This document shows positions 1 through 8,101 of a stretch of 64,000 nucleotides of DNA, piece by piece. Position 1 is the stretch's first letter. Every line of letters begins with the position of its first letter. The stretch comes from Pseudomonadota bacterium (lineage in GTDB: Bacteria; Pseudomonadota; Alphaproteobacteria; Rhodospirillales; Magnetospirillaceae): the NCBI GenBank assembly GCA_021781575.1, contig JAJXWP010000005.1, forward strand, positions 1 through 64,000. The letters run 5' to 3'. The position numbers and the translations under genes are program-made. The notes below the pieces were generated by a model. That model had not been told where the DNA came from, did no database searches, and saw nothing but the letters and a program-made list of their open reading frames with translations.

Positions 1-35
1 CAGCTATCGCTGGCGCTCTGATATACCGATCCAAA

Positions 36-107
36 GAGCCGGATGCGTGATCCGCACGTCCGGTTCTGTGAGAGGCGCGGGAGAGCAATCTCCCGTGCCT
101 ACTCGAC
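36..107 (+). ncRNA. 3' end of a group II intron (domains V and VI)
   Basis: Positions 36-67 fold into a domain V-like hairpin that begins GAGCCGGATGCG and closes with CGCACGTCCGGTTC, with the short central bulge expected of this catalytic domain. Positions 71-100 form a second hairpin like domain VI, followed by CCTACTCGAC, a usual bacterial group II intron 3' end. The intron body and any reverse transcriptase ORF lie before the window, so completeness cannot be judged. The 3' boundary near 107 is an estimate. Confidence 0.75.
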
Positions 108-132
108 GGTGGGCAAAGCCCACAACGACGCG

Positions 133-203
133 GACGCGCCGGCCCGGCGAGGGGCTTTGATAGACCTGGTGCAGCGAACCTTTTGAAGGAGTCACTGCGC
201 CAG
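133..203 (+). repeat. Dispersed hairpin repeat, copy A
   Basis: This 71-bp stretch matches 31597-31667 with about nine differences and no gaps. Its second half is an imperfect inverted repeat, CTGGTGCAG near 167 against CTGCGCCAG near 195. The differences from copy B fall partly in the stems and keep pairing through G-T or compensating changes. It lies directly after the group II intron end. No ORF is conserved across it, so it is probably a mobile or regulatory RNA-like repeat; the family is not recognised. Confidence 0.6.
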
Positions 204-248
204 TGGTGGTCGAGTGGTCTCGGCCATGGCTTGGCAGCCGGAGCCGCT

Positions 249-1421
249 CTACTCTCCGTGCCCGGCATCATGCCGAAACGGCGCCAGTTCGGCGGCATCG
301 TTCATGCATTCGGCCACGATCAGCCGTTCCCGCTCGACATAGCCGGCGATCGCGCGGCGGAATGCCGGATCGCGGATCCAATGGGCGCTCCAGGTGGCGG
401 TCGGCAGGTAGCCGCGGCTGATTTTGTGCTCGCCTTGCGCGCCGGCCTCCACCCGCTTGAGGCCGTGTTCGATGGCATAATCGATGGCCCGGTAGTAGCA
501 CATCTCGAAATGGAGGAAGCGGAAGTCGCCCTCTGCCCCCCAATTGCGGCCGTAGAGGGTGTCGGTGCCGGCCAGATTGAGCGCACCGGCCACCCAGCGG
601 CCATCCTGTTCGGCCAGGAACAGGACGACGCTGTCGCCCAGTCTTGCCTGCAGGCGGTCGAAGAAGTCGCGGGTCAGATAGGCATGGCCCCACTTCTTCT
701 CGGCGGTGCTCAGGTAGAAGCGATAGAAGGCGTCCCAGTGCGTCCTTTTGATGTCGTCACCGGTCAGCCGGCGAATGGTCGGGCCCTGGGCGTTGGCCCG
801 TTCCCGTTCCTTGCGGATGGTCTTGCGCTTGCGCGACGACAGGGCTGCCAGGAAGTCTTCGAAGCTGCGGTATCCCTCGTTGGTCCAGTGGTATTGCTCG
901 CCCATGCGCAACAACCAGCCGTGCCGGGCCAGGGCCTCGGCCTCAGGCCGGGTGGGGAAGGTGATATGGGCCGAGGAGAGGCGCGAAGCCTCCGTCAGGG
1001 CGACGATACGGTCGGCCAAGGCGACCTCCAGCCCGCGTTCCCGCAGGTCCGGGCGGACCAGCAGGCGCGGCCCGGTCACCGGGGTGAACGGAATGGCGCA
1101 TTGCAGCTTGGGATAATAAGCCCGTCCGTTCCGCTGATAGGCGTCGGCCCAGGCCCAATCGAACACATATTCGCCGTAGGAGTGGGTCTTCAGGTAAAGC
1201 GGCGCACAGGCGAGCAGGCGGCCCGAGCCGTCTTCCGCCAGCAAATGGCAGGGCGACCAGCCGGTTTTTGCCGAGACCGAGCCCGATTCTTCGAGGGCCA
1301 AGAGGAAGGCGTGGGAGCAGAAGGGGTTATCCGCGCCGGCACAGGCATCCCACGCCTTTGCCGCAACGCGGCCAATCCCGTCGACGCTACGGACGGTGAT
1401 TCCTTCACTTCCATCGGGCAT
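249..1421 (-). CDS. FemAB-like GNAT-fold protein (DUF482, COG3146 type)
   Basis: The 390-residue product looks like the DUF482 family of acyltransferase-fold proteins, often annotated as peptidoglycan-biosynthesis or N-acyltransferase proteins. Family-like features are the N-terminal block with WDACAG and NPFCSHAFL (about residues 22-40) and the C-terminal block GAQGEHKISRGYLP near residue 335. There is no signal peptide, so it is probably cytoplasmic. Its substrate is unknown. It is transcribed away from the DUF445 gene, with only 86 bp between the two starts. The start is the first in-frame methionine; a nearby alternative cannot be excluded. Confidence 0.8.
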   Translation of the reverse strand: MPDGSEGITVRSVDGIGRVAAKAWDACAGADNPFCSHAFLLALEESGSVSAKTGWSPCHLLAEDGSGRLLACAPLYLKTHSYGEYVFDWAWADAYQRNGRAYYPKLQCAIPFTPVTGPRLLVRPDLRERGLEVALADRIVALTEASRLSSAHITFPTRPEAEALARHGWLLRMGEQYHWTNEGYRSFEDFLAALSSRKRKTIRKERERANAQGPTIRRLTGDDIKRTHWDAFYRFYLSTAEKKWGHAYLTRDFFDRLQARLGDSVVLFLAEQDGRWVAGALNLAGTDTLYGRNWGAEGDFRFLHFEMCYYRAIDYAIEHGLKRVEAGAQGEHKISRGYLPTATWSAHWIRDPAFRRAIAGYVERERLIVAECMNDAAELAPFRHDAGHGE

Positions 1422-1507
1422 GCATCTTTCCCCATTGGACTTGCGCCTTTGTGGGGCTTACATGGGGTTACGTCCTCCTGAAGTACAGAGGTGAGAGAGT
1501 CCACCGC

Positions 1508-2755
1508 ATGGCCACCCCGACCATGGACGATTCGCAACGCGCCGTGGCCTTGCGGCGCATGCGCCTGACCGCAACCGGGCTGCTGGTCCTGATGTTCGCC
1601 GTCTTTCTCCTGGCCCTGGTGGGCGAGCGGCGGTATCCGTGGCTGTCCTTCCTGCGCGCCTTCGCCGAGGCGGCGATGGTCGGCGGCTTTGCCGACTGGT
1701 TCGCCGTCACCGCGTTGTTCCGCCATCCATTCGGCCTGCCCATTCCCCACACCGCCATCATTCCGCGCAATAAGGACCGCATCGGCGATTCGTTGGGAGG
1801 CTTCGTCGCCAACAACTTTCTCAGCCCGGAAGTGCTGCTGCCCAAGGTGCGGGTGATGAACGTCGCCGGCCGGCTGGGCGGCTGGCTCGACGAGGAGGCC
1901 AATGCCCGCTTCGTCGCCCGGCGGGTGGTTGCCGCCGTGCCGCCGCTGGTCGCCGCCATGCAGGACGAGCCGGTGCGCCGAATGCTGCGGGAGGCGGCGG
2001 TCGACCGTCTGCGCGCCGTCGCCGCGGCGCCCTTGATCGCCCGTGTCCTGACCATCCTGGTGGCCGGCGGCCAGCATCTCGCCGTGTTCGATATCGGCCT
2101 CGACGCGGCGCGCCGCTTCATCCTGGAGAACCAGGAAACGATCCATCAGAAGATCAGCGACAAGTCGGGCTGGTGGGTGCCCGACTGGGTGGACGTCAAA
2201 CTGGCCAGGCGCATCGTCACCGGCACCCTGGAAATGCTGGATGAGATGCGTTCGCCCGACCATCCCTGGCGCCTGCAGTTCCAGGAGAGCATTGCCGGCC
2301 TGATCGACCGTTTGGCCCATTCGCCGGAAAGCCAGGTTCGGGCCGAGGTCTTGAAAGAGGAACTGATCTCCCACCCCGACGTCCAGGCCTATATCGAGTC
2401 TCTGTGGCTGGAGACCAAGCGCGTGGCTTTGGCCGATCTGGCGGGCGGCGATCGCATCGAGCGCGCGCTGACCGGCGCGCTGCTGGGGTTTGGCGCCCGG
2501 TTGCACGAGGACGCGACCTTGCGCGAGGTGGTGAATTCCTGGGTCAACCGGGCGATCCTGCATATCGTCGTGCCCAACCGCCAGCGCCTGGGAACGTTCA
2601 TGGCCGGCGTGGTGCGCAGTTGGGACACCCGGACCTTGGTGGTGAAGCTGGAATTGCAGGTCGGCCGCGACGTGCAATACATCCGCATAAACGGTACGGT
2701 GGTCGGCGGGCTGGTCGGGTTGATCATTCATAGCCTGGCGGTTCTGGTGGGCTGA
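1508..2755 (+). CDS. DUF445 family membrane protein
   Basis: The 415-residue product resembles the DUF445 (YjiN-like) family. It has one N-terminal membrane segment (about residues 18-38), then the family block around GGFADWFAVTALFRHP, then a long helical region, and a hydrophobic C-terminal segment, so both ends look membrane-anchored. The ATG at 1508 is preferred over an upstream start at 1451 because GAGGTGAGAGAG lies just before it and the extra residues are not family-like. Function is unknown; the E. coli relative is an uncharacterised inner-membrane protein. Confidence 0.85.
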   Translation: MATPTMDDSQRAVALRRMRLTATGLLVLMFAVFLLALVGERRYPWLSFLRAFAEAAMVGGFADWFAVTALFRHPFGLPIPHTAIIPRNKDRIGDSLGGFVANNFLSPEVLLPKVRVMNVAGRLGGWLDEEANARFVARRVVAAVPPLVAAMQDEPVRRMLREAAVDRLRAVAAAPLIARVLTILVAGGQHLAVFDIGLDAARRFILENQETIHQKISDKSGWWVPDWVDVKLARRIVTGTLEMLDEMRSPDHPWRLQFQESIAGLIDRLAHSPESQVRAEVLKEELISHPDVQAYIESLWLETKRVALADLAGGDRIERALTGALLGFGARLHEDATLREVVNSWVNRAILHIVVPNRQRLGTFMAGVVRSWDTRTLVVKLELQVGRDVQYIRINGTVVGGLVGLIIHSLAVLVG

Positions 2756-2773
2756 TCGCCCATTGACTGACCA

Positions 2774-2989
2774 GCGGTGACCGTTGAAGGTCAGCGCGGA
2801 ATAGCGGAACAGCAGCACGTCCTCGGGAACCACCCAGCGGGACCACAGCGGATCGTCCGGCTGCGGTGATGCCGCGAGATCCAGCGTGGCCGCCAGCGCC
2901 GCCGCCGGAACCGCGGCGACGCTATCCTCCCGCATTTCCCGGCGGCCGATCCAGTCTCGCAAATGGTCGATATCGACGGATAAACTCAC
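2774..2989 (-). pseudogene. Remnant of MaoC/HTD2-type acyl dehydratase
   Basis: From a GTG at 2989 the frame reads the N-terminus of a FAS1-like/HTD2-type dehydratase (DIDHLRDWIGRRE, then an AALAATLDL block). Around residue 51 it jumps directly to the block VLLFRYSALTFNGHR, which in intact proteins lies roughly 80-90 residues further on. After that the similarity stops and the frame runs antisense into the DUF445 gene. An internal deletion plus loss of the C-terminus is therefore the best reading. The GTG overlaps the RidA stop by 4 bp, so it was once translationally coupled downstream of RidA. The family match is from memory of conserved blocks. Confidence 0.65.
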
Positions 2990-3465
2990 TCGGCCAATGG
3001 ATCACCGCCCAGTTCGATTACCGCCTCGACCTCGACCGGCACACCCAGCGGCAGAGACGGACAGCCGACAGCGGCCCGGGCATGCCGCCCGATCTCGCCG
3101 AACACGGCGACGAACAGGTCGGAGGCGCCGTTGATCACCTTCGGCTGGTCGGTAAAGTCGGGAGTGCAGGCGACGAAGCCGCCCAGCCGGACGATGCGGG
3201 CGACCCGGTCGATGGTCGTCGCCGCGGCCTGGATCTGGGCGATCAGGTTGATGGCGCACAGCTTGGCCGCCTGGTATCCGTCTTCGATCGAGACGGTGTC
3301 GCCGAGCCTGCCCAGATAGGCCAGCTTGCCGTCCTTGAACGGCAGTTGACCAGACAGGAACAGCAGGCTGCCGCTCCGCACGGCGGGAACATAGTTGGCC
3401 GCGGGGGCGGCTGCGGCCGGCAGGACGATGCCCAGTTCAGCCAGGCGGGTCTCGAATTTGCCCAT
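2986..3465 (-). CDS. RidA family protein (YjgF/YER057c/UK114)
   Basis: The 159-residue protein carries RidA-type blocks: GSLLFLSGQLPFKDG near residue 32, the helix LCAINLIAQI, and CPSLPLGVPVEVEAVIEL at the C-terminus. It is slightly longer than classical RidA (about 130) and fits the subgroup often found beside acyl-CoA or amino-acid genes. Classical RidA deaminates reactive enamines and imines; the substrate here is unknown, and the Arg of classical active members is not obvious. Its stop overlaps the decayed dehydratase start, so the pair probably formed one transcript. Confidence 0.85.
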   Translation of the reverse strand: MGKFETRLAELGIVLPAAAAPAANYVPAVRSGSLLFLSGQLPFKDGKLAYLGRLGDTVSIEDGYQAAKLCAINLIAQIQAAATTIDRVARIVRLGGFVACTPDFTDQPKVINGASDLFVAVFGEIGRHARAAVGCPSLPLGVPVEVEAVIELGGDPLAE

Positions 3466-3496
3466 CGATGCGGTCTCCTCGGGGCCTGATAGACGC

Positions 3497-4510
3497 TTAA
3501 GCGGTCACTTCGATGTCGTCATAGCGCTTAACGCGGTAGATGAACACCGAGATCAGCCAGGACGAAAGGAAGATCCCCAGAACGAGCATGCCGACCAGGC
3601 TGAAGTTGTCGCTCAACTGATCGATCGCCCCCCATAACGGCCCGTTCAGGTGCAATCGGTCGGCCAGCAGGCCAAGGAGCTCGATGCCGCCCACCAGTAC
3701 CGCCACCATCACCGAAACCAGGGTGATGGTCATGTTGTAGTAGAGCTTGCGGATGGGTTTGTCGAAGGCCCAGCCATAGGCGCCGACCATCAGCGCGCTG
3801 TCGAGGCTGTCCACCAGCGACATGCCGGCGGTGAACAGGGCGGGAAATACCAGGATCGACCAGACCGGCAGGCCTTTCGACGCCTCGGTGGCGGAAATGC
3901 CGAGCAGCCCCACCTCGGTCGCCGTGTCGAACCCCAGGCCGAACAGCAGCCCCAGCGGATACATATGCCAGCTGCGGCCGATCAACTGGAACAGGCGGCG
4001 GAGCAGGCGGGTCAGCAGGCCCCGGCCCGACAGCAACAGGTCCAGATCCTCGCCCGCCGGCGGCCGGCCCTGCCGGGCGGCCTGAAATCCGCGATGGATG
4101 GCGATCAGCACCGCGAAATTGGCTGCGGCGATGGCGAACAGGAAAAAGGCCGAGACCGAAGTGCCGATGATGCCGCCCAGTTCCCGGAAGTCGGCGAAGC
4201 GGCTTCCGAGGGCGGTTGCGGTGGCGGCGACGGCGACGGAAAGGGCGATCACCACGGTCGAATGCCCCAGCGAAAAGAACAGCCCGACCTCCATCGGCCG
4301 CTGGCCCCGCTGCATCAGCTTGCGCGTCACATTGTCGATGGCGGCGATATGGTCGGCATCGACGGCATGGCGCAGTCCGAAGCCGTAGGCGAGGGCGGCG
4401 GTGCCGAGCAGCAGCGGGTAGTGGCGGAAAGCGGCCAGGGCCCAGGCCCAGGCCAGGATGTTGGCGACGGCCAGGGCGGCGAAAAGGACCACGGTGTTGC
4501 GCGACTGCAT
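3497..4510 (-). CDS. NiCoT family nickel/cobalt transporter
   Basis: The 337-residue integral membrane protein has the two NiCoT signatures: RHAVDADH at residues 47-54, whose His and Asp residues form the metal filter, and LFFSLGHSTV at residues 77-86. A third family block, LGFDTATEV, lies near the middle. About eight membrane segments are visible. It imports Ni2+ (possibly Co2+) at high affinity. Its promoter carries an exact NikR-type operator at 4529-4556, and a nikR gene lies at 31736, which favours nickel as substrate. No nickel enzyme is encoded in the window. Confidence 0.92.
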   Translation of the reverse strand: MQSRNTVVLFAALAVANILAWAWALAAFRHYPLLLGTAALAYGFGLRHAVDADHIAAIDNVTRKLMQRGQRPMEVGLFFSLGHSTVVIALSVAVAATATALGSRFADFRELGGIIGTSVSAFFLFAIAAANFAVLIAIHRGFQAARQGRPPAGEDLDLLLSGRGLLTRLLRRLFQLIGRSWHMYPLGLLFGLGFDTATEVGLLGISATEASKGLPVWSILVFPALFTAGMSLVDSLDSALMVGAYGWAFDKPIRKLYYNMTITLVSVMVAVLVGGIELLGLLADRLHLNGPLWGAIDQLSDNFSLVGMLVLGIFLSSWLISVFIYRVKRYDDIEVTA

Positions 4511-4528
4511 GCGGCCTCACCTGCCGGT

Positions 4529-4556
4529 GTATGAAGAATCTGCCAATTGTTCATAC
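4529..4556 (-). promoter_or_regulatory. NikR operator upstream of the nickel transporter
   Basis: GTATGA at 4529-4534 and TCATAC at 4551-4556 are separated by exactly 16 bp, matching the known E. coli NikR operator GTATGA-N16-TCATAC. The dyad extends outward to TGTATGAA/TTCATACA. It ends 19 bp upstream of the transporter start codon, so it should overlap the promoter and allow nickel-dependent repression. Confidence 0.85.
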
Positions 4557-4691
4557 AGGCGCGGCCGCCGCCTGTCAACTTCGGGCCCTGCGGTTGCCTC
4601 ATGGCGCGCGTCGGAATGATTGCCTGGCCGGCCGGGAACAAGGCATGGTGGTCCGGGCCGTCGACCTGAGGGCGGCTTCAAAGGGGGTGCG

Positions 4692-5540
4692 ATGCGGTTA
4701 TTGCGCTATGGTCCGCCGGGCGCCGAGAAGCCGGGCATGCTGGATCGGCAGGGGCGCATCCGCAGCCTGGCCGGGGTGCTGGCCGACATCGATGGAGCGG
4801 CGCTGGCGCCCGACCGGCTGGACCGGTTGCGGCGGATCGATCCGCAGTCCTTGCCGGTGGTCGATGGCTGCCCGCGGCTGGGGCCGCCGGTGGCCGGCAT
4901 CGGCAACGTCCTGGCCAGCGGGGTGAACTACCGCGGCCACGCGGCCGTCGTCGCCCTGCCCAGCGAGCCGATCATCTTTTCCAAGCATACCGGCGCGATA
5001 TCGGGGCCCGACGACCCCATCCTGGTTCCGCCGGGAGCGGTGAAGGTCGACTGGGAGGTCGAACTGGCCGTCGTCATCGGCCGCCCGGCCCGCCGCTTAC
5101 CCGTCGAGCAGGCGCTCGACCATGTCGCCGGCTACATGGTCGCCAACGACGTCTCCGAGCGGGACTTCCAGAGCGAGCGCGGCGGCCAATGGATCAAAGG
5201 GAAATCCTGGGAAAGCTTCTGCCCCCTTGGGCCGTGGTTGGTCACCTCCGACGAGATCGCCGACGTCCAGGCATTGGCGCTGTGGCTCGACGTCAACGGC
5301 GAACGGGTGCAGGATTCGACGACCGCCGAGATGGTTTTTTCCGTGGCCGAACTGGTCAGCTATTTCAGCCACTTCATGGCGCTGAGGGCGGGCGACGTGA
5401 TTCTCACCGGCACGCCGACCGGAGTCGGCATGACCCTGGGCCGCTATCTCAAGCCCGGCGACGTGGTGCGCCTGGGTGTCTCCGGTCTTGGGGAGCAATG
5501 CCAGCGCGTGGTGCCGGACGGCGACGGCGAGGCGCCGTGA
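4692..5540 (+). CDS. Fumarylacetoacetate hydrolase (FAH) family protein
   Basis: The 282-residue product has the FAH fold: ASGVNYRGHA near residue 77, the metal-ligand strand VDWEVELAVVIG near 117, NDVSERDFQ, and the C-terminal GDVILTGTPTGVG. These cover the usual acidic ligands for Mg2+/Mn2+. Members cleave or decarboxylate beta-diketo acids or hydrate enols in aromatic degradation; the exact substrate is not clear. The ATG at 4692 is chosen because AAGGGGG precedes it; an in-frame start at 4620 has no such site. It is divergent from the nickel transporter. Confidence 0.88.
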   Translation: MRLLRYGPPGAEKPGMLDRQGRIRSLAGVLADIDGAALAPDRLDRLRRIDPQSLPVVDGCPRLGPPVAGIGNVLASGVNYRGHAAVVALPSEPIIFSKHTGAISGPDDPILVPPGAVKVDWEVELAVVIGRPARRLPVEQALDHVAGYMVANDVSERDFQSERGGQWIKGKSWESFCPLGPWLVTSDEIADVQALALWLDVNGERVQDSTTAEMVFSVAELVSYFSHFMALRAGDVILTGTPTGVGMTLGRYLKPGDVVRLGVSGLGEQCQRVVPDGDGEAP

Positions 5541-5592
5541 GCGCCGACCGGCTCCCTCCTGCGGCAAGGCCTGCGGGTTGACGGCGGCCGGT

Positions 5593-6213
5593 TCAGAGAT
5601 CGATGGTCTGGCGCGCCCAGGCGAGATCCCAGACGCGATCGCGGCTTGCGTCGAACACCAGCCACGGGTCGGCTTCGGCGGTGGCCCAGTCGCCGCGCCG
5701 CATTTCGGTGTCCAACTGGCCGGCGGTCCAGCCGGCGTAGCCAAAGGCGACCAGCACCTTTTTCGGGCCTTTGCCTTCGCCGATATCGCGCAGGATCTGG
5801 GCGCTGCTGGTCAGCGCCAGGCGGTCGGTGACCGGCTGGGTCTCGGGGCGATGGTAGTCGGCGCTGTGCAGAATGAAGCCGACTTGCGTTTCGACCGGTC
5901 CGCCGAGGAACAGCCGGACCGATCCCCGCGCATCGGCGTCCGGCGCCCCGATGGCCTTCAGCACCCAGCTCAGGGGATGTTCCGTCAAAGGCCGGTTGAT
6001 GATGATGCCCACCGCGCCGCCCGAGCCATGGCTGAGGATCAGGATCACGGTATGGCGGAACATCGGGTCGCCGATGCTGGGTGAGGCGACCAGCAGTCGT
6101 CCGGTCAGCCGGCTGGGCGACAGGTCGGTCCGCGCCGCATCGGCGCTCGGCCCGGCGGCGGCCAGGACGATCAGCAGGACGGCAAGCAGCAGGGGCCGAA
6201 AAAACCGGTTCAC
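5593..6213 (-). CDS. YqgE/AlgH family protein with signal peptide
   Basis: The family blocks are all present: GRLLVASPSIGDPMFRHTV, then GAVGIIINRPL, LFLGGPV and VAFGYAGWTAGQL, ending with a WLVFDAS block. Ordinary YqgE proteins (about 185 residues) are cytoplasmic, but this one begins with a hydrophobic leader ending in an Ala-rich cleavage-like site, so it may be exported. The GTG at 6213 places the leader at the N-terminus; a GTG at 6237 is also possible. Molecular function of the family is unknown. It is convergent with the FAH gene. Confidence 0.82.
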   Translation of the reverse strand: MNRFFRPLLLAVLLIVLAAAGPSADAARTDLSPSRLTGRLLVASPSIGDPMFRHTVILILSHGSGGAVGIIINRPLTEHPLSWVLKAIGAPDADARGSVRLFLGGPVETQVGFILHSADYHRPETQPVTDRLALTSSAQILRDIGEGKGPKKVLVAFGYAGWTAGQLDTEMRRGDWATAEADPWLVFDASRDRVWDLAWARQTIDL

Positions 6214-6432
6214 GGCTCGTCCACGCGCGAATTGCACCCGGGGTTCACGGTACCACCGTGGCGAAATTCATCCACGAGGAATTTGGCTACTGCGCCGACC
6301 CAAACCGAAGATCCGGTTTGGCCCGGAGCCGTCGGGTGATCATCGTCGACGACAGGCCGGCGGTCTTTTGCCCGGGCCGCCCGAGCCCTATATTGCTTTC
6401 GGTGGCGTTGGCTCCTCGGCGGTTCGGCATTG

Positions 6433-7671
6433 ATGAAGGCGTTTGGCAAGGCCTCGGAGGGATTGCGGCTGGAGCGTATCAAGGCTTCGCCGCAGTGGGG
6501 CGACGGCGCGTTCCGCAATCAGCGGCCGGTGTTGCCGGGCCTGCGCGATCCCCAGGCGCCGCGGCCGACCGTGCGTGACCTTTTTTATGGCGGAGACCGG
6601 CGTGTACCGGTGGCGCCTTTGCCCGCCGTCGACCCGCGAGACGTCTGGGTCCGGCCCGCCGGCACCGGTCTCCGCGCGACTTGGCTCGGCCATTCGACGG
6701 TGCTGGTCGAGATCGGCGGCGTGCGGATTCTCACCGATCCGGTGTGGGGCCGGCGCGCCTCGCCGTTCCGCCTTTTGGGGCCGAAGCGGTTCCAGCCGGT
6801 GCCGGTCCCGCTGTCGGCGTTGCCGCCGCTCGACGCGGTGATCGTTTCGCACGACCATTACGATCACCTTGACTACCCGACCATCCGCGCTCTCTTGCGG
6901 CGCGATCCGCTGTTCGTCACCTCGCTCGGGGTCGGCGCCCATCTCGAACATTGGGGCGTGCGCCCGGAGCGCATCGTCGAACTCGACTGGTGGCAATCGG
7001 TAACGCTGCCCAATGGCGACCTCGCCATATCGGCGACGCCGTCGCAGCATTTCTCGGGTCGCTGGTTCACCAGCCGCAACGCGACGCTGTGGTCGTCCTT
7101 CGTCATCCGCTCGCCCCGTCACACGGTGTTCTTCAGTGGCGACACCGGCTTGACCCCGCAATACGAGACGGTCGGCCGTCGATTCGGCCCCTTCGACCTG
7201 GTTATGCTGGAGGTCGGGGCCTTCCATCCCGCCTGGGGCGACATGCACCTGGGACCCGACAATGCGGTGAAGGCGCTGGATATGCTGGGGGGTGGCCCGT
7301 TCCTGCCGATACACTGGGGAACGTTCTGCCTGGCCATGCATCCCTGGGACGAGCCGGCGGAACGCTTGTACGCCGCCGGTACCGAAAGGGGGCTGAACCT
7401 GATGATGCCGATGCTCGGCGAGGCGGTGGAACCGCAGCGCGCGCCCGATGGTGTCAGTCTGGCCGGTGACGCGCAGCCTCTGTCGGATGTTCAGGGCGGT
7501 TCGCTCAGTTGGCGGGCCGCCTTGTCCAGGCGCTTGGACGCCAGGCATCCGGCGCCGACCACGGGCCTCTTGCCCTGGTGGCGGGCCGCCACGGAAGGCG
7601 TGGCGTCGCCACCGCAGCCTCCGCCCGAGCCGGCGGCGCTGCCCGATTCCATGCCCTGGCCGATCGACTGA
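6433..7671 (+). CDS. Metallo-beta-lactamase fold hydrolase (NAPE-PLD/UlaG-like)
   Basis: The 412-residue protein carries ATWLGHSTVLVEIGG, then ILTDPVWGRRASP, then the metal motif SHDHYDHLD (H-x-H-x-D-H), a later FFSGDTG with an Asp ligand, and LPIHWGTF with the last His. This arrangement is typical of the NAPE-PLD-like branch of the beta-lactamase superfamily. The C-terminal 70 residues are Pro- and Ala-rich and probably disordered. The substrate is unknown; phospholipid-like or lactone phosphodiester bonds are possible. The ATG at 6433 is preferred over an overlapping TTG at 6430. Confidence 0.85.
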   Translation: MKAFGKASEGLRLERIKASPQWGDGAFRNQRPVLPGLRDPQAPRPTVRDLFYGGDRRVPVAPLPAVDPRDVWVRPAGTGLRATWLGHSTVLVEIGGVRILTDPVWGRRASPFRLLGPKRFQPVPVPLSALPPLDAVIVSHDHYDHLDYPTIRALLRRDPLFVTSLGVGAHLEHWGVRPERIVELDWWQSVTLPNGDLAISATPSQHFSGRWFTSRNATLWSSFVIRSPRHTVFFSGDTGLTPQYETVGRRFGPFDLVMLEVGAFHPAWGDMHLGPDNAVKALDMLGGGPFLPIHWGTFCLAMHPWDEPAERLYAAGTERGLNLMMPMLGEAVEPQRAPDGVSLAGDAQPLSDVQGGSLSWRAALSRRLDARHPAPTTGLLPWWRAATEGVASPPQPPPEPAALPDSMPWPID

Positions 7672-7899
7672 AGGCGCCAGGGTCGCATCACCGTGATTTT
7701 GACGGCTGGCATCCGTTGAGGGGCGGCGACCGGAGGAAGGTCCCAGCATCTGGGATGTCCAGGTCGGGCCGGGAGGGGAAGGTCTCCTGTCCAACGGGAA
7801 GATGAAGTAAGCGGACACTGCCGACGAAAGTATCTTCGACGGCAATTGACCCGAACCAGACCTTGGCCATGCCCGCACCGCACTGCGGCAGTGCGCCCG

Positions 7900-8056
7900 G
7901 TGCGCCTGACCCCGCCGCGCAAGATGAGCCTGGAACAGGCCATCGCCTACATCCAGGACGACGAGCTGTGGAGGTGCCCTCCAAGTCCATCCGCCTGCGC
8001 AAGCGTCCGATCCCAACGAGCGCAAGACGGCCGAGCGCGCCGCAAAGGGCGCGTAA
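7900..8056 (+). pseudogene. Frameshifted 3' remnant of typA/bipA
   Basis: Read in three frames, this segment matches the C-terminus of the GTPase TypA/BipA. VRLTPPRKMSLEQAIAYIQD runs from 7900; after a one-base loss near 7969 comes VEVPSKSIRLRKR; after a further loss near 8006 comes DPNERKTAERAAKGA and a TAA stop at 8054-8056. Nothing TypA-like precedes 7900, so only about the last 50 codons survive. A hairpin with a T-run follows, probably the old typA terminator. A recombination scar or partial duplication is likely, with the intact typA elsewhere. Confidence 0.75.
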
Positions 8057-8069
8057 GGAATATGAAAGA

Positions 8070-8090
8070 GGCGCCTCAAGGCGTTTTTTT
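8070..8090 (+). terminator. Hairpin plus T-run after the typA remnant
   Basis: CGCC-TCAA-GGCG (8072-8083) is followed by seven T residues (8084-8090), and the stem can be extended by weak G-T and A-T pairs. It sits 14 bp after the remnant stop codon and is convergent with the lysR pseudogene. Confidence 0.55.
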
Positions 8091-8101
8091 ATGTGCCGCC
8101 G

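Noticed and set aside
1190-2773. Continuation of the minus-strand frame from the dehydratase remnant
   Set aside because: After the dehydratase blocks it is simply antisense to the DUF445 gene; the fusion is a chance open frame.
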